Position numbers and translations under genes: made by a program
Shown: piece after piece, positions 53,894 to 60,057 of the stretch
How positions within the stretch are numbered: position 1 is the stretch's first letter
Layout of the letters: each line of letters starts with the position of its first letter
Assembly: GCA_015065925.1 (NCBI GenBank)
Contig: SVPL01000009.1
Coordinates: forward strand, 1 to 60,057
Length of the DNA: 60,057 bases
Reading direction: 5' to 3'
From: Oscillospiraceae bacterium
GTDB taxonomy: Bacteria > Bacillota > Clostridia > Oscillospirales > Acutalibacteraceae
Notes under the pieces: model-generated
What the model saw: the letters and a program-made list of their open reading frames with translations, nothing else
What the model was told of the DNA's origin: nothing
Database searches by the model: none

Positions 53894-53970
53894 CATTTCT
53901 TATTTATTCTTTATTCAATATTCTTTATTATTTAATTCCCAAAGCGCAATTCAAAAGAATAAAGAAGAAA
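53891..53970. repeat. 3' flank repeat of spoVAC (copy 2)
   Basis: Near-identical to 52099-52179, continuing past the pseudogene stop to AATTCAAAAGAATAAAGAAG. Confidence 0.85.
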
Positions 53971-53999
53971 TAATAGATAATAAATAATAAAAGACAAAA

Positions 54000-54025
54000 A
54001 TGCTTGACCAAATCGGGTCAAGCAT
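54000..54025 (-). terminator. Terminator of the 54018 gene
   Basis: Stem ATGCTTGACC/GGTCAAGCAT, T tract on the minus strand; it includes the last codons of the gene. Confidence 0.75.
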
Positions 54026-54383
54026 TTTCGTCAATATCAGATATTGGTTTATCTTTAATTATCTTTACAATATTATAGATTTGATAAGGAATATAGCAAA
54101 AAAATCCTGCATAAACAGCACACGCAAAAGTTATGGGCCAAAGAATTGCTGCAATGATTTTGAAAACTAGTTTTCTTTTAGCAAAAAAATTAACTGTTAG
54201 TATGATTGTTGATAAAATCATACTAAAACCAAAGCCACCGATACAGCCAAACAACAAAAAGGATGCAAGTTTGTCATCATTAATAAGCGGTTGAATACTA
54301 GCTACCAAACCATAAATTAGAAAGCCCGTAAATAGAACACATAATGTAACTATTAAATATTCAATTCTTTTTTTCCTTGTCAT
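54018..54383 (-). CDS. Small multi-pass membrane protein, unknown
   Basis: 121 aa with three or four membrane helices (IEYLIVTLCVLFTGFLIYG, FGCIGGFGFSMILSTIIL, IIAAILWPITFACAVYAG). Acidic C-terminus SDIDENA. It starts 33 bp after pgm on the same strand, probably co-transcribed. No family recognised. The ribosome site is weak. Confidence 0.6.
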   Translation of the reverse strand: MTRKKRIEYLIVTLCVLFTGFLIYGLVASIQPLINDDKLASFLLFGCIGGFGFSMILSTIILTVNFFAKRKLVFKIIAAILWPITFACAVYAGFFCYIPYQIYNIVKIIKDKPISDIDENA

Positions 54384-54416
54384 ATATCACACTCTTTTGG
54401 ATTGCTTTATTCAGTT

Positions 54417-56129
54417 TTACAAATTTAAATATTTTTCCATATCATCACTAATGATTTTAGCGGTTGATATAGCAGAATTTAGATTATCGCCAACAGAGAA
54501 AATGTAAAATTTAATTTTAGGCTCGGTGCCTGAAGGTCTTACAATCGCACCTGCGCCGTCTTCAAGAACATAACTAAGCACATTGGATTTTGGTAGATTT
54601 ATTGTGCTTGTTTTTTGTGTAGCAAGCTCAAGGTTTAAGGAGGTGGAATAGTCAAGTACGTTAAGAGTTTTAAAGCCTGCAATTTCCATTGGTGGATTTT
54701 CTCTTAGCGACTTCATTGCGTTAGCCATTTTTTCCATACCGTCCTGACCTTCGCAGGTGATGCTCTTTTGACAGCTGTAAAAATAACCGTATTTTTTATA
54801 AAGGGAGTCTAAAACCTCTATTAATGTCATTCCCTTTGCCTTGTAATAACAGCACATTTCACAAATAAGCATTGAGGCAATAACGGCATCCTTATCGCGA
54901 ACATAGCTTCCCGCAAGGTAACCGTAGCTTTCCTCAAAACCAAAAATAAAGCGATCCTCTTCACCCTTTTGTTCTAAAAGCAATACCTGTTCGCCAATGA
55001 ATTTAAAGCCTGTTAAAACCTCTTTTAATTCACAACCGTAATCGGCGGCAATGGCGTTAACAAGATTGGTAGAAACTATTGTTTTAACTGCAACGGGATT
55101 TTTAGGAAGGGTGCCAAGGGCGGTTTTCCTTTCAAGAATATAGTTAAGAAGCAAAGCACCAACATCATTACCACTCATTAAGTGAAATTCGTTTTGGTAC
55201 TTAACGGCAATACCAACTCGGTCGCTGTCGGGGTCGGTTGCCAAAAGCAGGTCGGGATTTTCTTTTTTAGCAAGCTCCAATGCACACTCAAAGGCTTGGC
55301 GAATTTCAGGGTTAGGATAGGGCGCGGTGGGGAAGTTGCCGTCGGGTAATTCCTGTTCGGGTACTACAACAACATTGTTTATGCCAATGCGCTTTAAAAT
55401 AGCGCGTACAGGCTTATTACCTGCGCCGTGTAATGGGGTGTAGATTACCTTCATATCGCCGAAATTGTAGCTTTCATCAGCAACAGAGCGCGATTGAACT
55501 GCGTCAAGATATGCGTTAACAACATCTTCACCAATAAGCTTGATTTTACCTTCATTAACCGCAGTATCAAAATCGCAGGATTTTATATCTGCAAAAATAT
55601 CAAGCTTTTCTATAATAGAAAGCACATACTCACTTGCCTCTAAGCCTAACTGACAGCCATCAGGGCCGTAGGCTTTGTATCCATTATATTTTGAGGGGTT
55701 GTGACTGGCGGTTATTACAATACCTGCATCACACTTCAAATAACGAACCGCAAAGGAAAGCATTGGGGTAGGGGCAAGCTCGGGATAAAGGTAAACCGTA
55801 ACTCCGTTTGCGGCAAAAACCGAAGCGGCGTGTTTTGCAAATAAATCTGATTTAATTCGGCTGTCATATGCTATGGCAATTTTAGGAGCATTTGTGATGG
55901 AATTAACATATTCTGCTAAACCTTGGGAAGCGGCGCCAACAGTATAAATGTTCATTCTGTTTGTACCTGCTCCAATAACCCCTCTGAGTCCTGCAGTACC
56001 AAATTCTAAATTTCTATAAAAACGGTCATTAATTTCATCCTGATTTGTGTTTATGCTAAGTAATTCTTCTGTAAGGTCTGAGTCGGCGGTGGCTTTCTCT
56101 AACCATTTTTTATATGCTTCGTTAATCAT
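54417..56129 (-). CDS. pgcA: Alpha-phosphoglucomutase / phosphomannomutase
   Basis: Interconverts glucose 1- and 6-phosphate, linking glycogen/wall precursors to glycolysis. Active-site Ser TASHNPSKYNGYKAY, metal loop DPDSDRVGIAV, sugar loop GFEESYGYLAG and phosphate loop RPSGTEPKIKFY are in order. 570 aa, the PgcA-type length. GGAGGTG before ATG. It fits with malQ upstream in metabolism. Confidence 0.95.
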   Translation of the reverse strand: MINEAYKKWLEKATADSDLTEELLSINTNQDEINDRFYRNLEFGTAGLRGVIGAGTNRMNIYTVGAASQGLAEYVNSITNAPKIAIAYDSRIKSDLFAKHAASVFAANGVTVYLYPELAPTPMLSFAVRYLKCDAGIVITASHNPSKYNGYKAYGPDGCQLGLEASEYVLSIIEKLDIFADIKSCDFDTAVNEGKIKLIGEDVVNAYLDAVQSRSVADESYNFGDMKVIYTPLHGAGNKPVRAILKRIGINNVVVVPEQELPDGNFPTAPYPNPEIRQAFECALELAKKENPDLLLATDPDSDRVGIAVKYQNEFHLMSGNDVGALLLNYILERKTALGTLPKNPVAVKTIVSTNLVNAIAADYGCELKEVLTGFKFIGEQVLLLEQKGEEDRFIFGFEESYGYLAGSYVRDKDAVIASMLICEMCCYYKAKGMTLIEVLDSLYKKYGYFYSCQKSITCEGQDGMEKMANAMKSLRENPPMEIAGFKTLNVLDYSTSLNLELATQKTSTINLPKSNVLSYVLEDGAGAIVRPSGTEPKIKFYIFSVGDNLNSAISTAKIISDDMEKYLNL

Positions 56130-56156
56130 TTGGGCACCTCCATAATTTATATTACT

Positions 56157-56185
56157 ATTTTAACTTATTTTTCATAATATGTCAA
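56157..56185 (-). promoter_or_regulatory. Sigma-A promoter of pgcA
   Basis: On the minus strand TTGACA (56180-56185), 17 bp, TAAAAT (56157-56162). Confidence 0.8.
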
Positions 56186-56231
56186 CAATAGTAAAAAGGC
56201 TTTGTTTTTTGTGCAAATAATAAAATTTTAC

Positions 56232-56260
56232 TTGACAAGGTAGATAAAATGTAGTATTAT
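56232..56260 (+). promoter_or_regulatory. Sigma-A promoter of the SigH-like gene
   Basis: TTGACA (56232-56237), 17 bp, TATTAT (56255-56260). Confidence 0.75.
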
Positions 56261-56303
56261 TATATTAAATTATTATAGTTATTAATTGTGCGAAGGTATT
56301 TTA

Positions 56304-56873
56304 ATGAAAAAAAAGGATTTTAAAAGTTATATTGATTTTTCAGACGAAGAGCTTGTTAGGCTTATCCAAAAATCAGATGAAACTGCTTTTAAAATATTAT
56401 ATGAAAAATATTTACCTAAAATTCGTACTATGACATATTCTTTTCAGGGTTTGGGTTATGATGTTGAAGACCTTGTGCAAGAAGCTACAATTGGTTTTTT
56501 TACCGCAATAAATGTTTATAATTTTAAAGACTCAGCTTTTTCTACATTTTGCTACACCTGTATGAGGCGTATGTTGATTTCTCTTGTGCGTAAAGCCGGC
56601 AGAAAAAAGGCTTTACCAAATTCTTCTATAATCTATACAGACGAAAGTTTTTTTGATCTTATTGCTGTTAGTGATCCCGAATCGGAGTATATCGCGCGGG
56701 AAGGCTTTGAACGGTTGAAGGACAGAATTAATACAGAGCTTTCGCCTTTTGAAAGAGATGTTTTGTATTATTATCTTTTGGATTTCGATTATTCCGAAAT
56801 TTCAAATGTACTTAAAACATCCAAAAAATCAGTTGATAATGCTATACAGCGTATTAGACAAAAACTACGCTAA
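56304..56873 (+). CDS. SigH-like RNA polymerase sigma factor
   Basis: 189 aa. Region 2 has GYDVEDLVQEATIGFFTAI, and region 4 has DYSEISNVLKTSKKSVDNAI. The pattern matches the sigma-H branch that starts sporulation in Clostridia. ATG 56304 has AAGG 8 bp upstream. It might instead be a related sigma-70 family factor of another role, since region 2.3/2.4 is divergent. Confidence 0.85.
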   Translation: MKKKDFKSYIDFSDEELVRLIQKSDETAFKILYEKYLPKIRTMTYSFQGLGYDVEDLVQEATIGFFTAINVYNFKDSAFSTFCYTCMRRMLISLVRKAGRKKALPNSSIIYTDESFFDLIAVSDPESEYIAREGFERLKDRINTELSPFERDVLYYYLLDFDYSEISNVLKTSKKSVDNAIQRIRQKLR

Positions 56874-56886
56874 AGCATTTGTATAC

Positions 56887-56949
56887 GCCTTCGTAGCTTA
56901 ATAGCAGAGCGTTGTTTCCAAAGGTGTAGGTGCAAGTCCTACCAAGGCA
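56887..56949 (+). pseudogene. Degenerate tRNA-Trp-like sequence
   Basis: D arm TAGCTTAATAGCAGAGC, loop TTCCAAA (anticodon CCA) and T arm GTAGG/CCTAC with loop TGCAAGT are tRNA-like. The 3' strand of the anticodon stem is missing (GTTGT has no partner; the T arm starts at once) and one acceptor base is lost. At 63 nt it is too short for a functional tRNA. It lies in the leader of the zinc-ribbon gene. Confidence 0.55.
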
Positions 56950-56976
56950 AAAACCATTTCAAGTGAGGTACTGAAC

Positions 56977-57255
56977 ATGTTTGAAGACAAGACCCTAGTA
57001 TGCAAAGATTGCGGAGCAGAATTTGTGTTCACAGCAGGTGAGCAGGAGTTTTATGAGTCTAAGGGCTTCGTAAACGAGCCGCAGCGCTGCAAGGCATGTC
57101 GCGATGCACGCAAAAACGCCGGTAGAGCTCCCCGTGAAATGCACGAAGCTACTTGTGCAGCTTGCGGAGGTGTTGCAAAGGTTCCCTTTGCTCCCCGTGA
57201 TGACCGTCCCGTTTATTGCAGCGAGTGTTTTGCAAAGATGAAGGAAGAGGCATAA
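56977..57255 (+). CDS. Zinc-ribbon protein with two CxxC...CxxC units
   Basis: 92 aa. Four Cys pairs: CKDC and CKAC, then CAAC and CSEC, each unit with about 20 residues between pairs. These are the CxxC-x17-CxxC type zinc-binding proteins widespread in anaerobes with unknown function, perhaps in RNA or ribosome contact. Its codons are richer in G/C-ending forms than its neighbours, suggesting high expression. The ribosome site GTGAGG precedes ATG. Confidence 0.85.
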   Translation: MFEDKTLVCKDCGAEFVFTAGEQEFYESKGFVNEPQRCKACRDARKNAGRAPREMHEATCAACGGVAKVPFAPRDDRPVYCSECFAKMKEEA

Positions 57256-57274
57256 GTTCTACACTTCTTTTAAT

Positions 57275-57358
57275 CTGGCGGAAAGATAGCCAGCCTGCCT
57301 ATTTTCTAAAATTGGTTTGCTTGCGGCCGGAAGAAAATTTCTTCCGGTTTTTCTTTTT
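57275..57358 (+). terminator. Hairpins and terminator after zinc-ribbon gene
   Basis: CTGGC/GCCAG (57275-57293) and the strong CCGGAAGAAA/TTTCTTCCGG (57327-57347) followed by TTTTTCTTTTT. Confidence 0.85.
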
Positions 57359-57449
57359 GTGTTTTTATACTGTTTTCTGCTTTTAAATGGTAAATAATAT
57401 GTTCTATTTTCCAAAAAAAATAAAAAATTCAAAAAAAGGTAAAAAACGC

Positions 57450-57478
57450 TTGACAATTGGGTAAGATATTGGTATAAT
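57450..57478 (+). promoter_or_regulatory. Sigma-A promoter of tRNA-Lys
   Basis: TTGACA (57450-57455), 17 bp, TATAAT (57473-57478), both perfect. Confidence 0.9.
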
Positions 57479-57504
57479 AACAAAGTCGCGTAAAGAAAAT
57501 AAAT

Positions 57505-57580
57505 GATTCATTAGCTCAGTCGGCAGAGCACTTGACTTTTAATCAAGGTGTCCGGGGTTCGAATCCCCGATGGATCACCA
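57505..57580 (+). tRNA. tRNA-Lys (TTT anticodon), element insertion site
   Basis: 76 nt with CCA. Acceptor GATTCAT/ATGGATC, anticodon stem CTTGA/TCAAG with loop CTTTTAA, T arm CCGGGGTTCGAATCCCCG. An integrase starts about 107 bp downstream, so the 3' end is the likely att core. Confidence 0.95.
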
Positions 57581-57581
57581 A

Positions 57582-57616
57582 AAAACCCCTGAAACATTGA
57601 GTTTCAGGGGTTTTTC
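57582..57616 (+). terminator. Terminator after tRNA-Lys
   Basis: Stem AAAACCCCTGAAAC/GTTTCAGGGGTTTT with a 5-base loop, then TTCTTAT. Confidence 0.88.
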
Positions 57617-57687
57617 TTATATTTTAGTAAAAAAATCTGTACTCTTGATTTTTGATATAAAAAATGAAAATCAAGGAGACAAGAAAA

Positions 57688-58620
57688 ATGGCTAAAATTA
57701 CACTTCATCAGGGCGCAAGTATTGAGGAAACATTTAAGGACTTTATTATTTCTCGCAAAACAAAAGGACTTGCCGACAAAACAATAGAGAGTTATAACTA
57801 TCACTTTCACGCGATTGCTCACCACTTGGATATATACAAGGATATAACCGACCTAACCAAAAGCGATTTGGATAGTATGATTGCAAGTATGCGCGGCGCG
57901 GAAATATCCGCCAATAGCATAAGTACATATACAAGGTGTTTGAGAGCGTTTTTCTCGTGGTGTAATGAAGAATGTATCACTCAAATAAATATGAAACTCT
58001 ACAAGGGTGTAGAAACAGTAAAAGATACATACACCGATAGAGAACTCGAAAAACTATTGAAAAAGCCTGATATTAGAAAATGCGGCTTTGCAGAATATCG
58101 CGATTGGGTTATTGTTAATTTCCTTTTAAATAGCGGTAGCCGCGCCGCGACTATCAGGGCAATACAAATACGCGACATTGATTTTGATAATGGACTTGTT
58201 CATTATAGACATACCAAAAACCGCAGGGCGCAAGTGATACCTTTATGTAGTGAAATGATTAAGATATTGCGCGAATACTTGCGATTTAGAAAAGGAAATG
58301 ATGAAGATTATTTATTTTGCACCGAAAATGGTTTGCCGCTAACTGAAAATGGTTTACGCATTGCAATATCACGCTACAACACGCGGCGCGGAGTTAATAA
58401 AACAAGTATTCATTTATTTAGACATACCTTTGCAAGAAAGTATTTAATTGATTGCGGTGGGGACGCGTTCACGCTCCAAAAGTTGTTAGGTCATTCAACG
58501 TTAGAAATGACAAAACACTATTGCGCGGTTTTTAATGCCGACCTTACAAAAAATTATGATAACTTTTCACCCCTTGCACAAATGAAACAAGGCGGCGCGC
58601 GTATAACATTAAAAAGATAG
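57688..58620 (+). CDS. Tyrosine recombinase (integrase)
   Basis: 310 aa. SAM-like core-binding domain (about 10-100) and catalytic domain with Arg (GSRAATIRAIQI), Lys (HTKNRRAQV), HLFRHTFARK (His-x-x-Arg) and LGHSTLEMTKHY with the nucleophile Tyr. ATG 57688 has AAGGAG 9 bp upstream. Adjacent to tRNA-Lys and a replication-type gene, so it is the integrase of an ICE, IME or prophage. The stop is TAG, followed two codons later by TAA. Confidence 0.93.
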   Translation: MAKITLHQGASIEETFKDFIISRKTKGLADKTIESYNYHFHAIAHHLDIYKDITDLTKSDLDSMIASMRGAEISANSISTYTRCLRAFFSWCNEECITQINMKLYKGVETVKDTYTDRELEKLLKKPDIRKCGFAEYRDWVIVNFLLNSGSRAATIRAIQIRDIDFDNGLVHYRHTKNRRAQVIPLCSEMIKILREYLRFRKGNDEDYLFCTENGLPLTENGLRIAISRYNTRRGVNKTSIHLFRHTFARKYLIDCGGDAFTLQKLLGHSTLEMTKHYCAVFNADLTKNYDNFSPLAQMKQGGARITLKR

Positions 58621-58639
58621 TCTTAAACGCGCCGCATAA

Positions 58640-58654
58640 GCCGCTCCCTTATTT
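58640..58654. repeat. 15-bp inverted repeat, left arm
   Basis: GCCGCTCCCTTATTT; its exact reverse complement is at 59710-59724. GGGAGCGGC also occurs at 58683-58691. Confidence 0.85.
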
Positions 58655-58735
58655 GTTAATATAAATAATAGATAATTATAGTGGGAGCGGCAAAACCGCA
58701 GATAAAAGCAGAATAAAAGCCAATAGCAAAGAGAA

Positions 58736-58768
58736 AACGAGCGGAAGAAATAAAATCTTCTGCTCGTT
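58736..58768. terminator. Convergent terminator of integrase and HTH gene
   Basis: Stem AACGAGC..AAGA with TCTT..GCTCGTT. On the minus strand it follows the HTH gene by a few bases. Confidence 0.7.
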
Positions 58769-58774
58769 CTTTTA

Positions 58775-59356
58775 TTAAAACACAAACTCACCTTTTGGAA
58801 CTTCTTGTTGTTCGGGTGGTCGCTTTTTACCCTCTGCTATTGGTGAAGTGATATATACTACTCTTTCAGGATAAAGGGTTTCATTATTTATAGAGGTATT
58901 TTTCTCAATATCTCTATTATTTATTTCTATATCCTTTCCCGTAGTATTTTGTGCGGTTGGCGTTTGAGAAAAGCCGTCATCCGTAGCATTTTCAAAATCA
59001 ATGCCGAGCGGCGCGCAATTTTCACTTTGTATAGGTGCGTGGCGCGTTTGTGGTACTTCATAAAAATCATATTTATTACTACCACTCTGCACCAAATATC
59101 CTTTATCAACCAATATTAAAAATTGGTCGCGATAAGTAGAATTAGGCATACCTATTCTTTGTCGTATATCCGCAGGCGATAAAGCAAATGTATAATTATT
59201 CGCATTAGCGGCTAAATATAAATAAAGCCTTAAAGCGTGCGCCCCTAAATCACGGCTTGCCGCCTGCCAATTCTCGTTTTTAATACCGAGGAAATCACTT
59301 TCTATTGGCTCGCGGTGGACTTGTATCATACGCTGATTAGGAAATGTTTCAGGCAT
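58775..59356 (-). CDS. HTH replication-type protein of the mobile element
   Basis: 193 aa. The N-terminal half (about 25-100) is a winged-helix unit (NYTFALSPADIRQRIGMPN, STYRDQFLILVDKGYLV) like those of phage and ICE replication initiators; the C-terminal half is Asn/Glu-rich and low in complexity. GGGGG precedes ATG. It follows an interrupted small ORF on the same strand. Role in element replication is inferred. Confidence 0.7.
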   Translation of the reverse strand: MPETFPNQRMIQVHREPIESDFLGIKNENWQAASRDLGAHALRLYLYLAANANNYTFALSPADIRQRIGMPNSTYRDQFLILVDKGYLVQSGSNKYDFYEVPQTRHAPIQSENCAPLGIDFENATDDGFSQTPTAQNTTGKDIEINNRDIEKNTSINNETLYPERVVYITSPIAEGKKRPPEQQEVPKGEFVF

Positions 59357-59368
59357 ATTCAGTCCCCC

Positions 59369-59623
59369 TTACATTACAGTTTTATATAAATCATCAAGAC
59401 CTTTTTGCAAGTCTTTGATTTGACTTATAATTTCATCTGCATTTGTTGTTAAAGATATTCGTTGCAATACCTCATCGATGATTTCGGCTTTCATCTTCTG
59501 CATTTCCTTACTCTTGGCAAAATCCTCTAAAATCATTTGCTTACGGAAATAATAAGATAATTGCGCCTATAAATTTTTGTCTAATCCTTGGATTAAACTT
59601 TCGAACATAGAATTATTGTTCAT
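59369..59623 (-). pseudogene. Small helical ORF interrupted by one in-frame TAG
   Basis: From ATG 59623 (AAGGAG 7 bp upstream) to TAA at 59369 the frame is open except for a single TAG at codon 19 (59567-59569). The product is otherwise convincing: NSMFESLIQGLDKNL-stop-AQLSYYFRKQM and later KAEIIDEVLQRIS, charged helices ending just before the HTH gene. TAG is one transition from CAG (Gln). It is either a fresh nonsense mutation or a suppressed amber codon. Confidence 0.65.
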
Positions 59624-59709
59624 ATTCATTCTCCTTTTACTCATTTTTTATTTATGAAAGTCTTTTCTTACTTTCTATAAATATTATACAATATTTTTTT
59701 GAAAAAATA

Positions 59710-59724
59710 AAATAAGGGAGCGGC
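59710..59724. repeat. 15-bp inverted repeat, right arm
   Basis: AAATAAGGGAGCGGC, exact inverse of 58640-58654. Together they flank the HTH gene and the interrupted ORF. Between 59624 and 59970 I see no gene. Confidence 0.85.
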
Positions 59725-59970
59725 ACGGCTTGTATGACAAAGACGGCGGGGCGCGTTTTGGGATATTTGCAAAACGATAGCGGCAATCTTCTGAATTACG
59801 CACGCGCCGCGACCAAATGCAATAAATTTTTGCCGTTATCGTTGCAATGTAAAGTATTTGATTATATTTTATAAAAATGCGGTGAAAATCGTGTAAAATC
59901 GCGCGTTTTCGTGTGTTTTCGTTTGTTTGCAACAAAATGGAATATTTTTCAATTTTTTTCGTTAAAATAC

Positions 59971-59999
59971 TTGACAATATATATATATATATATATAAT
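59971..59999 (+). promoter_or_regulatory. Promoter with (AT)10 spacer, candidate phase-variable
   Basis: TTGACA (59971-59976) and TATAAT (59994-59999) are perfect and exactly 17 bp apart. The spacer is (AT)10 at 59977-59996, running into the -10 box. A change of one AT unit would give 15 or 19 bp and a weaker promoter. Confidence 0.8.
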
Positions 60000-60002
60000 T
60001 GT

Positions 60003-60041
60003 ATGTATGATTTTTTGCGCCGCGCGTAAATTGTCATACAT
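60003..60041 (+). promoter_or_regulatory. Operator-like inverted repeat in the leader
   Basis: ATGTATGA (60003-60010) and TCATACAT (60034-60041) flank GCGCCGCGCG. TTGTCATACA at 60031-60040 is also found inverted at 59731-59740. A GGAGG ribosome site ends the window at 60053-60057, so a gene follows beyond the edge. Confidence 0.6.
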
Positions 60042-60057
60042 TTTTTATTTTTGGAGG

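Noticed and set aside
59684-60037. 117-residue minus-strand open frame
   Set aside because: It is translated through the AT tract, promoter and leader repeats; composition is low-complexity and it opposes a clear promoter.

Overview
The window looks like chromosomal DNA of a low-GC, spore-forming, anaerobic Clostridia species, probably of the Oscillospirales/Ruminococcaceae type found in animal guts. This is inferred from AT-rich intergenic DNA, strong AGGAGG-type ribosome sites, sigma-A promoters, sporulation genes (a SigH-like sigma factor, spoVAC), a PASTA kinase, ThyX instead of ThyA, a C+ type L28, Rnf-like subunits and a dockerin-bearing lysozyme. No species name can be supported from the sequence alone.

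Layout. 1-1060: a hairpin-rich edge, a small XRE regulator and a divergent unknown gene sharing TTAGTCTTAT repeats. 1076-5105: prs, thyX, a thymidylate kinase-like gene, a DJ-1 family gene and 5-formyl-THF cyclo-ligase. 5102-11717: cell envelope and translation-related genes (mltG, a U32 tRNA-hydroxylation-type protein, malQ, a class B PBP, secG). 11751-24969: a long collinear housekeeping run from one strong promoter: yicC, remA, gmk, rpoZ, priA, def, fmt, rsmB, rlmN, PP2C phosphatase, PASTA kinase, rsgA, thiN and a YfcE-type phosphodiesterase, with convergent rpmB. It matches the Bacillus subtilis yloC-rpmB block, but coaBC is absent and rpe lies elsewhere (46142). 25508-32208: a transglutaminase-like lipoprotein, then glyS fused transcriptionally to the folate genes folE-folP-(membrane protein)-folB-folK and a NusG-II/Gx transporter pair. 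32235-41786: fba, an Ogg-type glycosylase, an AraC regulator with an FAD oxidoreductase, DUF6062, two tandem SGNH hydrolases, a GH25 lysozyme with dockerin, and a ferredoxin-type aldo/keto reductase.

41829-43071 is a scarred region: a decayed phage-type replication gene, a palindromic MITE-like repeat, and a tRNA-His/tRNA-Gln unit in which a 202-bp repeat carries two truncated tRNA-Gln copies. 43230-51547 returns to core and accessory genes (eno, tspO, SPFH, rpe, a MecA-like adaptor, a lone rnfC-rnfD pair, a cysteine-rich protein, an ABC ATPase). 51659-54383 is a second rearranged region: spoVAC, unknown membrane and TerB-like genes, and a broken second spoVAC tail with the same 3' flank. 54417-57260 holds phosphoglucomutase, a SigH-like factor, a degenerate tRNA-Trp-like sequence and a zinc-ribbon protein.

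57505-60057 is tRNA-Lys followed directly by a tyrosine integrase: the start of an integrated element that runs off the right edge. It has GCGC-rich words, a small gene interrupted by one amber codon, 15-bp inverted repeats, and at the edge a promoter whose -35 and -10 boxes are separated by an (AT)10 tract. That promoter is a candidate phase-variation switch for an unseen gene and is the most striking regulatory signal in the window.
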